Assembly: GCA_011524475.1 (NCBI GenBank)
Contig: WTKG01000173.1
Coordinates: 1-7,235, forward strand
Length of the DNA stretch: 7,235 nucleotides
Reading direction: 5' to 3'
Origin: Demequinaceae bacterium
Lineage (GTDB): Bacteria > Actinomycetota > Actinomycetes > Actinomycetales > Demequinaceae
Position numbers and translations under genes: made by a program. How positions within the stretch are numbered: position 1 is the first letter of the stretch; each line of letters opens with the position of its first letter. This document shows positions 1 to 7,235 of this stretch, one piece after another. The notes beneath the pieces are model-generated. The model was given only the letters and a program-made list of their open reading frames with translations. It did not search any database and was not told the DNA's origin.

Positions 1-2321
1 ACCCACAAGAGCGTCGATACTGAATTCGAACGCCACGGATCTACGTGGAAGCGCAAATGTTTCACACACTTTAGGGTGCAGCTCCCCGGCGTGTCCCAAC
101 AAGACGGGAGCGCGAGAATCATCCGTGACGGCTGCCCACAACTCCGCACAGCGTCCGGGGTGCCACGGAGCGTAATCACCCGCGGAAACCGTCACCTGAA
201 GCCCAGCCTCCTCCATCACATCGCGAGCAATAGAGACGGCGTCATACCATTCATACTGCTCGGCCGGCCCTTGCCACGATGCATGCACGCGGGCGCCACA
301 CATAATTCCCGCCACGCGCAGTTCCTCGTGAGGCAAAGCATCGTCCAACGTCGCGAGTTCCGAAGGAGACGGTCGTGTCTCGACCTCAAGAATGCCGGCA
401 ATCCCCGAACCTTGAGCACGATATGTCTTTCCCAATTCGAATATCGCGACGTCTGCCTGACCTCGACTGAGGTTCACTTTCGCTGCGTCCACCACAGTGT
501 CCAATACGGAACTGCGGAGGAATTTTTCTTTTTCGTTCATAGGGTTGGCAAGCGCCACATAGTCACGCCGTGGATCTCCCTCAGGGATCCTCCATTCGTC
601 GAGGCGTTCATGCGCAACGAATGGATACGTCAAGACCTCCACGAGCCCACTTTCGGCAAGAGAACGGGCAATCGAACGTCGCGTTTTTTGGGCGTGAGTG
701 AGGCCACCTCCCGCTGGAGCGCCAGGCAAAATGCTGGGTAAATCCTCGTAACCGTGCAGGCGCGCTACTTCTTCCACGAGATCAATGGGGCTACGTAAAT
801 CTGGCCGCCATGACGGCGGAGTCACACTCACAACGGTGTGGGAAGAATTCTCTGGTTCCGCAGCGCCATCAGCTTCCCCGGCGGACACAAGGCATCCAAC
901 TTTTTCCAGGCTTTCTCGCACCACATCGGAGCCATACGCCACTCCCACAATCGTGTCGGGAAAGTCTTCTGACATCTCGATGGGTTCGGGGGCATCTATG
1001 TGGGATACATCCGTGTAGACGTCTTCGATTTCGCCTCCGCCGTACTCCTGCATGAGTCGCAAGGCTCGCTCCACAGCAATAGGAGGAAGCTCGGGATCCA
1101 CTCCTCGTTCTCCACGTTTTGACGCCTCGGAGACCAATTTGTGGCGGCGGGCCGTGCGGGCGATAGTGACAGGATCCCAATGGGCACCTTCGAGCAGTAC
1201 GTCTGTCGTAGATGCGGTGATCTCCGTTGCGAGGCCACCCATGACTCCTCCGAGCCCCACCGCGCGGGCACCTTCCCCTCCTTGCGAGTCCGCGACCACC
1301 ATGTCTTGCGCGTCAAGAATTCTTTCTACTCCGTCGAGAGTGACAAGTTTCTCGCCTGCTTGGGCGCGACGCACCACAATCGGGCCGGTCAGAGTCGCCA
1401 CGTCATAGGCATGCAGAGGCATGCCCATTTCCAACATCACGTAGTTGGTGACATCTACGGCCAACGAGATGGGGCGCATTCCCGAGTGACGCAACCGTTG
1501 TTGCATCCATTGCGGAGACACTGCCTGCGGATCAAAACCGCGCAACGCACGTGCAACGAAACGGTCGCACCCCTCGTTGCCTCGAATGGGGGCTTTGTCT
1601 GCGAGCTTCACGGGGAAACCGTCCCCGGCCTGCCCCGTCACCGAGATGCCAGCAGGATCACGGAATGCAGCCTCGGTCGCGTGTGAATATTCGCGCGCCA
1701 CTCCCCGCATAGAGAAGCAGTAGCCACGATCAGGCGTGACGTTTATCTCGAGGGTGACCGCATCGAGGCCCAGGAGTGAAATGGCATCGTCTCCTGGAGT
1801 CAGGGAAGCAGCCTCATACAGGCTTTCGGTGTCAGAGGCGCTGGTGGCCAACACCAGAATGCCCTCATGATCATCGCCAATTCCTAATTCCTTGACGGAA
1901 CAAATCATCCCGTCGGAAATGTGCCCATAGGTTTTACGCGCAGAAATCGCAAACCCCCCAGGAAGTTCAGCTCCCGGGAGTACCACCACTACATAGTCAC
2001 CTTCAGAAAAATTGTGAGCGCCACACACAATTCCTCTGCTCGGCGGATATTCCGTGGAGGCATCTGGGCCCTTGCCCGGCCCGGCGGGGTCATTGTGCTC
2101 GCCGACATCCACTCGACAGTAGTTGATGGACTTACCGTTCGAGGCCTCCTCTGTCACAACTGAAATTACTCGACCCACCACCAGGGGACCCCGAATATCG
2201 CTGGCAATAATGCCCTCTTCTTCGAGGCCAACCTTGACCAGCGCGGCAGCCACATCTTCGGGGCGCGCATCCTTGGCGATGTCGGTGTACTCCGCGAGCC
2301 ATTCCAGTGGGACGTACGGCA

Positions 2322-2322
<1 letters not shown>
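1..2322 (-). CDS. pheT: Phenylalanine--tRNA ligase beta subunit, partial (3' end beyond window)
   Basis: Beta subunit of the (alpha-beta)2 cytoplasmic enzyme that charges tRNA-Phe; it binds the tRNA and edits mischarged Tyr-tRNA-Phe. I translated the minus strand from ATG 2322-2320 and it stays open for 774 codons to the window edge. Visible parts in order: an EMAP/OB-fold tRNA-binding domain at about residues 45-160 (VVGRVISV, then CGAHNFSEGD, then DGMICS); the B3/B4 editing region at about 215-430 with LAVDVTNYVMLEMG, PLHAYD and GGVMGG; the SEAS-ERGVDP stretch near 398-410; the end of B5 with PPSWRPDL and DLVEEVARLHGY near 502-524; and a catalytic-like core domain from about 540. The usual family length is about 800-830 residues, so most of the C-terminal FDX-ACB anticodon-binding domain lies outside. 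The start shares one base with the pheS stop (TGATG), which suggests translational coupling. One oddity is Gly404, where Phe or Tyr is usual. Confidence 0.97.
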
Positions 2323-3539
<1,217 letters not shown>

Positions 3540-5183
3540 TCAAGAGCCTTGAAAGGAGCCTCGAGCCTCTGCATACGAAGTGCCCTTACGAACCTTCTTA
3601 CCGTTCAAGAGCGCAGTGTCGGCGCGCTCGGCAAGGACTTCGAGATCTTTGGTACGTCGTGACACAGCAAAGCCTGCCGTGACCCCTATAGCCTCCCCGT
3701 CGCGACGAGTCTCGTTAATGCCGTCTTCTACCGCGCGGCGCACGCTCTCCACAACTTCAAAAGGCTGAAGTCCTGTCACTGTGAGCATGACCACGAATTC
3801 ATCGCCTCCGTAGCGCGCCACAAAATCGCCTTCTTCCAGAGCATTCCGCAAAGCTTTTGCCGCCTCTACGAGAGCGCGATCTCCCGCAACGTGGCCCTGG
3901 TGGTCGTTGATGGATTTGAAATCGTCCAAATCAAACATCGCCACGGCAATGGTGTCTCCATTCTTCGTGGCATCTTCCATGATTTCTGCGCCTTTATTCC
4001 AAAATTCGAGGCGGTTAGGAAGACCGGTCAAGAAATCACGCGTTGCCATGCTTTGGAGTTCCAGAATGGGGTTGCGCAACCAGAATAAGAACCAGGCTGC
4101 AGCAAGCACTAGCACGCCACTGAGGAATACCGCCGCAACAGTGATGGTGGCAAAAAAAGGCAGGGTGCGACCAAAAGCGGATTCACTGGTATTCACCTGA
4201 AGTTGCCACGAGACTCCGGCAAGGCCCTCGAAATTCTTGACGATGTGAACGGATCCGAAAAGATGTTTATGAATCTGATCGTCATGGTGGTGGCCGTGAG
4301 AGTCAAAATCAATCCCCACGCTCGCAGCAGAAACCAATCCTGTCCCAGAGTCCCGAGCGTCATTCACATAATCCCAATTAGTTGAATTGGTAGACAGAAC
4401 GTTTCCCTCGTGATCAATCAGATACGCGGTTCCACCCACCGAGAGGGGTAGCTCATCTAATACAGAACTGAGGTTCCGCCCCGGCAATTCACCCACGACG
4501 ACTGCAAAAAGATTCCCAGAGTTATCGATCACCGGCACGGTATACGTCGCACCGAAGTCTCCAGAGGACCAGAGCGTTTCTGCATCGCTCCACGAACCTT
4601 CCAGGCCACTCGTAACCGCACGAGAAAAATATTCGGAAAAAAACATAGGGGAAGTATCCGATGTGCGAAAAGTCCATAGCCGGCGGAACTCAGTGTCGTA
4701 GACCACGCGTTCGGAACGGATTTCGCCACCAGACGTGAGCCGGGCACGATTTTCTTCAAATCCGCCCTCAGTAATGCCCAGCAAAGCAAATTCTCCGTTG
4801 GGGTACGCCACTCCAACCGCGCCTATCTCTCGATGCGCCATCACACTTTCCGCCAGGACCTGTGTGAGCTCCTCGTCAGAAAGTTTGAGAGAGTCTCGCT
4901 TCACATTCATAGCGGTTGCGTTGACCGCATCCGCAACAGAATCTAGATGTTCTTCCGTGCGGGTTTCTACTAATTCAGCGGAACTAGTAAAAACGCTTTC
5001 CACCACAGTGTCTGTGACATTGCGGGCAATGATTGCTTCCGCTAAAGACAACACGAACTGCACAAACAAGATGACAAAAATACCCCCAATGGCAAGAGCG
5101 ACCTGGGGGGGCAATGCGGTGAGCCGAGTGCCTTCGACCACGCTGGTGTATGCGCGCCGAAGCGCCGCTCCGGCACGAGTCAT
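3540..5183 (-). CDS. Membrane-bound diguanylate cyclase with extracytoplasmic Cache-like sensor
   Basis: Predicted to join two GTP into cyclic di-GMP in response to an external signal (547 aa). Domains in order: a short cytoplasmic N-terminus; a membrane segment at about 27-50; a large extracytoplasmic region at about 51-340 resembling a double Cache domain (GTAYLIDHEGNVLST at 251-265 is a typical Cache strand pair; NSGNLFAVVVGEL at 221-233 precedes it); a second membrane segment at about 342-368; and, with no HAMP domain, a GGDEF domain at about 378-535. The GGDEF domain has DFLTGLPNR (383-391), FDLDDFKSIND (417-427, metal Asp418) and an intact RYGGDEF (457-463), so it should be active. The inhibitory RxxD site is degenerate: E450-E-G-D453 lacks the Arg. 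A His/Asp-rich patch lies at 294-307. The ATG at 5183 has only GAGGG one base away as a ribosome site, and a -10-like element is nearby. There is no EAL domain. The gene is not part of the usual tsnR-pheST neighbourhood. Confidence 0.93.
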   Translation of the reverse strand: MTRAGAALRRAYTSVVEGTRLTALPPQVALAIGGIFVILFVQFVLSLAEAIIARNVTDTVVESVFTSSAELVETRTEEHLDSVADAVNATAMNVKRDSLKLSDEELTQVLAESVMAHREIGAVGVAYPNGEFALLGITEGGFEENRARLTSGGEIRSERVVYDTEFRRLWTFRTSDTSPMFFSEYFSRAVTSGLEGSWSDAETLWSSGDFGATYTVPVIDNSGNLFAVVVGELPGRNLSSVLDELPLSVGGTAYLIDHEGNVLSTNSTNWDYVNDARDSGTGLVSAASVGIDFDSHGHHHDDQIHKHLFGSVHIVKNFEGLAGVSWQLQVNTSESAFGRTLPFFATITVAAVFLSGVLVLAAAWFLFWLRNPILELQSMATRDFLTGLPNRLEFWNKGAEIMEDATKNGDTIAVAMFDLDDFKSINDHQGHVAGDRALVEAAKALRNALEEGDFVARYGGDEFVVMLTVTGLQPFEVVESVRRAVEDGINETRRDGEAIGVTAGFAVSRRTKDLEVLAERADTALLNGKKVRKGTSYAEARGSFQGS

Positions 5184-5190
5184 GCCCTCA

Positions 5191-5196
5191 ATTGTA
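5191..5196 (-). promoter_or_regulatory. Possible -10 element for a leaderless diguanylate cyclase transcript
   Basis: The minus strand reads TACAAT, one mismatch from TATAAT, ending seven bases before the ATG at 5183. Transcription would therefore start at or next to the start codon, as in the leaderless mRNAs that are common in actinobacteria. The weak, too-close Shine-Dalgarno match agrees with this. No convincing -35 box is visible (the region near 5213-5219 is C-rich on this strand). Confidence 0.35.
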
Positions 5197-5246
5197 TCGA
5201 TAGAGATGTGCCCTGGGTGGGGGGTTCATCACACTAGAAATAACTG

Positions 5247-6041
5247 TTACTGGGACAAAAGGGACACATATGAAAAGATTGCCGCCGCCGAAGCGACATT
5301 CAAACTTTCTGCCCGACCAACAATGGGAATCCGCACCGCATCGTCACACGCATGCACCTGTGCGTCCGTCAAACCTTCGGCTTCGTTACCGAACACCCAT
5401 GCTGTGGGAAGCCTAAGGGACTCTCGGGACCCCGGGCCATGAGCATCTCCTATTGCGGCTTCCGCGCTTCCATGCGCTGCCACAACACGCAACCCTCTAC
5501 TTCTAAGAGACGCAAGAGCACCTTCCCACGCCTTTTCGCGAATGAGTGGAAGCTGAAATATACTTCCCGCGCTTGAGCGCACTACCTTCGGGTTGAACGG
5601 GTCCGCACATGTGCCTGCCAGCACAACAGCGTCAGCACCCACAGCATCCGCGGTGCGAATAATCGTGCCTACATTTCCAGGATCGCGCACGTCTATGAGC
5701 ACCACCACGTGCCTCACGCGAGCAGGCACATCCCCTAGAGAACCGTGAAACTCGTTCACTACCGCAAGGATGCCCTGTGCGTCGCCACTCATGGCTTGAG
5801 CCACCTCGGGGGTAACTGTGACGGCACGTAAACCTTGGGCGTGGACACTGTCGATAATGTCAGGATGGCGCATTGCCACCTGCGAAGACACATACATCTC
5901 CGCAACCCTGTCCGGGGCATATTGCACAGCAGCCCTGACCGCTCCTGGTCCTTCTGCTAAAAACTGGCCGCGGCGCTGGCGTACAGAACGGTTCGCCAGC
6001 GCCTTGACCTTCTTGACCCGTTCCGCGCGGGGGTTCTCCAT
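5247..6041 (-). CDS. TrmH/SpoU-family RNA 2'-O-ribose methyltransferase (tsnR-like)
   Basis: Predicted cytoplasmic S-adenosylmethionine-dependent enzyme that methylates a ribose 2'-OH, most likely in 23S rRNA; the exact nucleotide cannot be read from sequence. From ATG 6041 it is 264 aa. Residues about 8-98 form the substrate-binding domain (RRGQFLAEGPGAV, then GDAQGILAVV). The knotted SPOUT domain follows: motif 1 DVRDPGNVGTIIRTADA at 117-133 with Asn123 and the probable catalytic Arg129; NPKVVRSSAGS at 150-160; motif 2 FGNEAEGL at 217-224; and motif 3 IPIVGRAESLNVASAAA at 238-254. The start is uncertain: GTG 6047 has GGAG at 6057-6060 with nine-base spacing, a better ribosome site than ATG 6041. 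The frame is open back to 6134, but that would overlap rplT by 47 nt. The place between rplT and pheST is where actinobacteria commonly carry a tsnR-type gene. Confidence 0.92.
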   Translation of the reverse strand: MENPRAERVKKVKALANRSVRQRRGQFLAEGPGAVRAAVQYAPDRVAEMYVSSQVAMRHPDIIDSVHAQGLRAVTVTPEVAQAMSGDAQGILAVVNEFHGSLGDVPARVRHVVVLIDVRDPGNVGTIIRTADAVGADAVVLAGTCADPFNPKVVRSSAGSIFQLPLIREKAWEGALASLRSRGLRVVAAHGSAEAAIGDAHGPGSRESLRLPTAWVFGNEAEGLTDAQVHACDDAVRIPIVGRAESLNVASAAAIFSYVSLLSQ

Positions 6042-6087
6042 CTCCACGCGAGGTGGCTCCGAAAACGCCGGATCATCGACCACGGTG

Positions 6088-6468
6088 TTAGGCCGCAGGT
6101 GCGTTGACGTCCTTCGGAAGTGCCGCCTTCGCAACCGTCACCAATGCCGCAAACGCCTTTTCGTCGTGAACCGCCAATTCCGCCAACATGCGCCTGTCTA
6201 CATCCACTTCAGCCGCTTTCAAACCTTGGATGAACCGGTTGTACGTCATGCCGTTCAGGCGAGCAGCCGCGTTGATGCGCTGAATCCACAATTTGCGGAA
6301 CTCGCTCTTGCGGGCGCGACGATCACGGTGCGCATACACAAGAGAGTGTGTGACCTGTTCCTTGGCCTTGCGGTACAGGCGCGAACGCTGACCTCGGTAC
6401 CCACTCGCCCGTTCAAGGGTGGTGCGGCGCTTCTTCTGGGCATTTACTGCCCGCTTCACGCGTGCCAT
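6088..6468 (-). CDS. rplT: 50S ribosomal protein L20
   Basis: L20 binds 23S rRNA early in large-subunit assembly. The 126-aa product matches the family: a very basic N-terminal arm ([14 protein letters not shown]) with [17 protein letters not shown] near 23-39, then the globular part with [14 protein letters not shown] at 57-70 and [12 protein letters not shown] at 73-84. The C-terminus ([11 protein letters not shown]) is slightly longer than the roughly 118-aa E. coli form. It lies 27 nt after rpmI and ends 46 nt before the methyltransferase ATG. In several bacteria L20 represses its own operon by binding the mRNA; I cannot identify such a site here with confidence. Confidence 0.98.
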   Translation of the reverse strand: MARVKRAVNAQKKRRTTLERASGYRGQRSRLYRKAKEQVTHSLVYAHRDRRARKSEFRKLWIQRINAAARLNGMTYNRFIQGLKAAEVDVDRRMLAELAVHDEKAFAALVTVAKAALPKDVNAPAA

Positions 6469-6474
6469 CAGATA

Positions 6475-6481
6475 TCTCCTT
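6475..6481 (-). promoter_or_regulatory. Ribosome binding site of rplT
   Basis: AAGGAGA six bases before the rplT ATG. The same nonamer AAGGAGATA precedes rpmI, so the two ribosomal genes have matched strong initiation sites. Confidence 0.85.
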
Positions 6482-6495
6482 TTGGTTCCGTGGGA

Positions 6496-6690
6496 CTACT
6501 TGCCCAGTAGCTTTTTGACTTTCTTAGAATCTGCATCCGACAAAATTGCGTCTTGCGCCACTCTCCGTTTGCGCGAACCGCTCTTTTCTTCAAACTTGTG
6601 CACGTTCATTGCATGGTCATGCGTGACCTTGCCAGTCTTAGTGATCTTGAAACGCTTCTTAGTCCCCGAGTGGGTCTTATTCTTCGGCAT
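6496..6690 (-). CDS. rpmI: 50S ribosomal protein L35
   Basis: Small basic large-subunit protein of 64 aa, the usual family length. It begins with the family signature MPKNKTHSGTKKRFK (Met4 is commoner than Asn4), followed by GKVTHDHAMNVHKFEEKS near 20-37, the Arg/Lys run SRKRR at 39-43, and ends in ADSKKVKKLLGK. It lies 45 nt after infC and 27 nt before rplT, the near-universal infC-rpmI-rplT order, and is presumably co-transcribed with both. Confidence 0.98.
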   Translation of the reverse strand: MPKNKTHSGTKKRFKITKTGKVTHDHAMNVHKFEEKSGSRKRRVAQDAILSDADSKKVKKLLGK

Positions 6691-6695
6691 TGGTA

Positions 6696-6702
6696 TCTCC
6701 TT
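6696..6702 (-). promoter_or_regulatory. Ribosome binding site of rpmI
   Basis: AAGGAGA five bases before the rpmI ATG, and four bases downstream of a small perfect hairpin (6707-6724). Confidence 0.85.
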
Positions 6703-6706
6703 GTGG

Positions 6707-6724
6707 TGAGTGTCCTCACACTCA
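6707..6724 (-). repeat. Perfect 7-bp hairpin between infC and rpmI
   Basis: The minus strand reads TGAGTGT, a GAGG loop, then ACACTCA: a perfect 7-bp stem with a 4-nt loop. It begins 11 nt after the infC stop and ends four bases before the rpmI ribosome binding site. No T-run follows, so it is not an intrinsic terminator. It could influence rpmI initiation or mRNA processing, or be chance. Confidence 0.4.
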
Positions 6725-6735
6725 TGGCTGATGTT

Positions 6736-7203
6736 TTACGACTCGTCCGTAGCGGACGCAGATTGTGCCGCCTTCGTAGTCTTTGTGGCTTTCGTGGTCT
6801 TTTTTGCTGAAGCAGATTTCGCGGCAGAAGATTTCTTGGCGGTAGAAGCGGCTTTCTTCGCCGGTGCTTTCTTGGGTGCGGGGGCCGTGTCCTCCGATGA
6901 CGTGGCGGCCGCCGCTTCGCGAGCTCGGCGAGCTTCAGCCTTGGCTTGCGCCTTTTTCTTCACCGGGCCCAGCACAAGTGACATATTGCGGCCTTCTTGA
7001 GTAGGCGCATTTTCAATCACGGAAATGTCCGCGACGTCTTCCGCGAGCCTTTGAAGAAGTTTGCGCCCCATCTCCGGGCGCGACTGTTCACGGCCACGGA
7101 ACATGATGGTCACTTTCACCTTGTCGCCTGAGGTGAGGAATCGCTCAATGTGATTTTTTTTCGTCTCGTAATCATGATCGTCAATTTTCAGACGAAAACG
7201 CAT
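6736..7203 (-). CDS. infC: Translation initiation factor IF-3, C-terminal domain (5' part missing)
   Basis: IF3 binds the 30S subunit, keeps the subunits apart and checks the start codon and initiator tRNA. The 155 visible residues hold the C-terminal domain at about 1-84: [13 protein letters not shown] at 4-16, [19 protein letters not shown] at 26-44, [11 protein letters not shown] at 49-59, [14 protein letters not shown] at 71-84. A Lys/Ala/Ser/Thr tail at 85-155 follows, longer than in E. coli IF3 but of the type seen in actinobacteria. The N-terminal domain and linker (about 75 residues) are absent. Three in-frame stops lie upstream within the last 32 bases of the window, and no Shine-Dalgarno is well placed for the ATG at 7203. 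In IF3 this Met is normally internal, following Lys-Glu. I read this as a coding fragment cut by a junction, not a natural short IF3. Confidence 0.93.
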   Translation of the reverse strand: MRFRLKIDDHDYETKKNHIERFLTSGDKVKVTIMFRGREQSRPEMGRKLLQRLAEDVADISVIENAPTQEGRNMSLVLGPVKKKAQAKAEARRAREAAAATSSEDTAPAPKKAPAKKAASTAKKSSAAKSASAKKTTKATKTTKAAQSASATDES

Positions 7204-7234
7204 AAAGCGTTAGATGTTTTACACCTAGTTCAGG
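7184..7234 (-). other. Short UppS-like (isoprenyl diphosphate synthase) coding fragment at the window edge
   Basis: In the second minus-strand frame the last bases read [17 protein letters not shown], after which the frame hits TGA. This matches the conserved uppS segment (E. coli UppS has [11 protein letters not shown]), where a Trp codon TGG would come next; only its third base differs. The last 22 nt of the match (7182-7203) are also the first codons of the IF3 fragment, in another frame. It is most likely a scrap of a different locus joined at a shared short sequence. Confidence 0.6.
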
Positions 7235-7235
7235 C

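Noticed and set aside
76..741. Long plus-strand open frame (221 aa) and other plus-strand frames over 785-2163
   Set aside because: They lie antisense to pheT, which is open and conserved over the whole stretch. Their translations are Arg/Ser/His-rich, resemble no known family and have no ribosome binding context.
1407..1424. GCATGC repeated twice with a short spacer, forming a small inverted repeat in pheT
   Set aside because: It is six bases long and self-palindromic, within well-conserved codons (GMPLHAYD); it is explained by codon content and chance.
4735..5442. Plus-strand open frame of 235 aa spanning the diguanylate cyclase 5' end and the methyltransferase 3' end
   Set aside because: It is the shadow of two real minus-strand genes. 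The Ser/Thr/Ala-rich product is typical of antisense reading and has no domain signal.
6042..6134. Longer methyltransferase start at 6134
   Set aside because: The extra residues ([12 protein letters not shown] and on) overlap the end of rplT and do not look like the family N-terminus; the homologous part begins near 6041-6047.
6736..6990. Lys/Ala/Thr-rich end of IF3 as a separate histone-like or DNA-binding gene
   Set aside because: It is in frame with the IF3 C-terminal domain with no stop between, and low-complexity tails are common in actinobacterial IF3.
7209..7227. Imperfect inverted repeat around TTTT at the right edge, which could be read as an operator upstream of infC
   Set aside because: The bases are better explained as UppS-like codons, and the true infC 5' region is not present here.

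Overview
The window is a minus-strand translation gene cluster, read from high to low coordinates as infC - rpmI - rplT - trmH/spoU-type rRNA methyltransferase - (GGDEF gene) - pheS - pheT. The order infC-rpmI-rplT-tsnR-like-pheS-pheT, the Lys/Ala-rich tail on IF3, the frequent GTG starts and the resemblance of PheS and IF3 to mycobacterial-type proteins point to an Actinomycetota member. Its GC content is moderate (mid-50s by eye), lower than in Streptomyces or Mycobacterium. I cannot name the genus.

Layout. 7182-7235: contig-edge-like end in which the IF3 reading frame stops being valid and a short UppS-like reading takes over. 6736-7203: C-terminal domain of IF3. 6496-6690 and 6088-6468: ribosomal proteins L35 and L20, each behind the same strong AAGGAGATA ribosome binding site. 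5247-6041: a SpoU/TrmH-family 2'-O-ribose RNA methyltransferase. 3540-5183: a two-pass membrane diguanylate cyclase with an extracytoplasmic double-Cache-like sensor. 2322-3440: phenylalanyl-tRNA synthetase alpha subunit. 1-2322: the beta subunit, open through the window start and lacking only its C-terminal end. Every base is in or next to a gene; no gap exceeds 100 bp. I found no tRNA, rRNA, CRISPR array, insertion sequence or plus-strand gene.

How it works together. Six of the seven genes serve translation: initiation (IF3), the large subunit (L35, L20), rRNA or tRNA modification (SpoU methyltransferase) and tRNA charging (PheST). The exception is the membrane c-di-GMP synthase between the methyltransferase and pheS. 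It has a TANNNT -10-like element just before its ATG and no well-spaced ribosome binding site, so it may have its own leaderless promoter.

The points most worth a second look are: the probable chimeric junction at the right edge (IF3 versus UppS sharing 22 nt); the diguanylate cyclase within a housekeeping cluster, with a His/Asp-rich patch in its sensor and a degenerate inhibitory site; and a terminator-like hairpin plus seven Ts inside the pheS coding sequence. I see no evidence of a wholly new multi-gene system.
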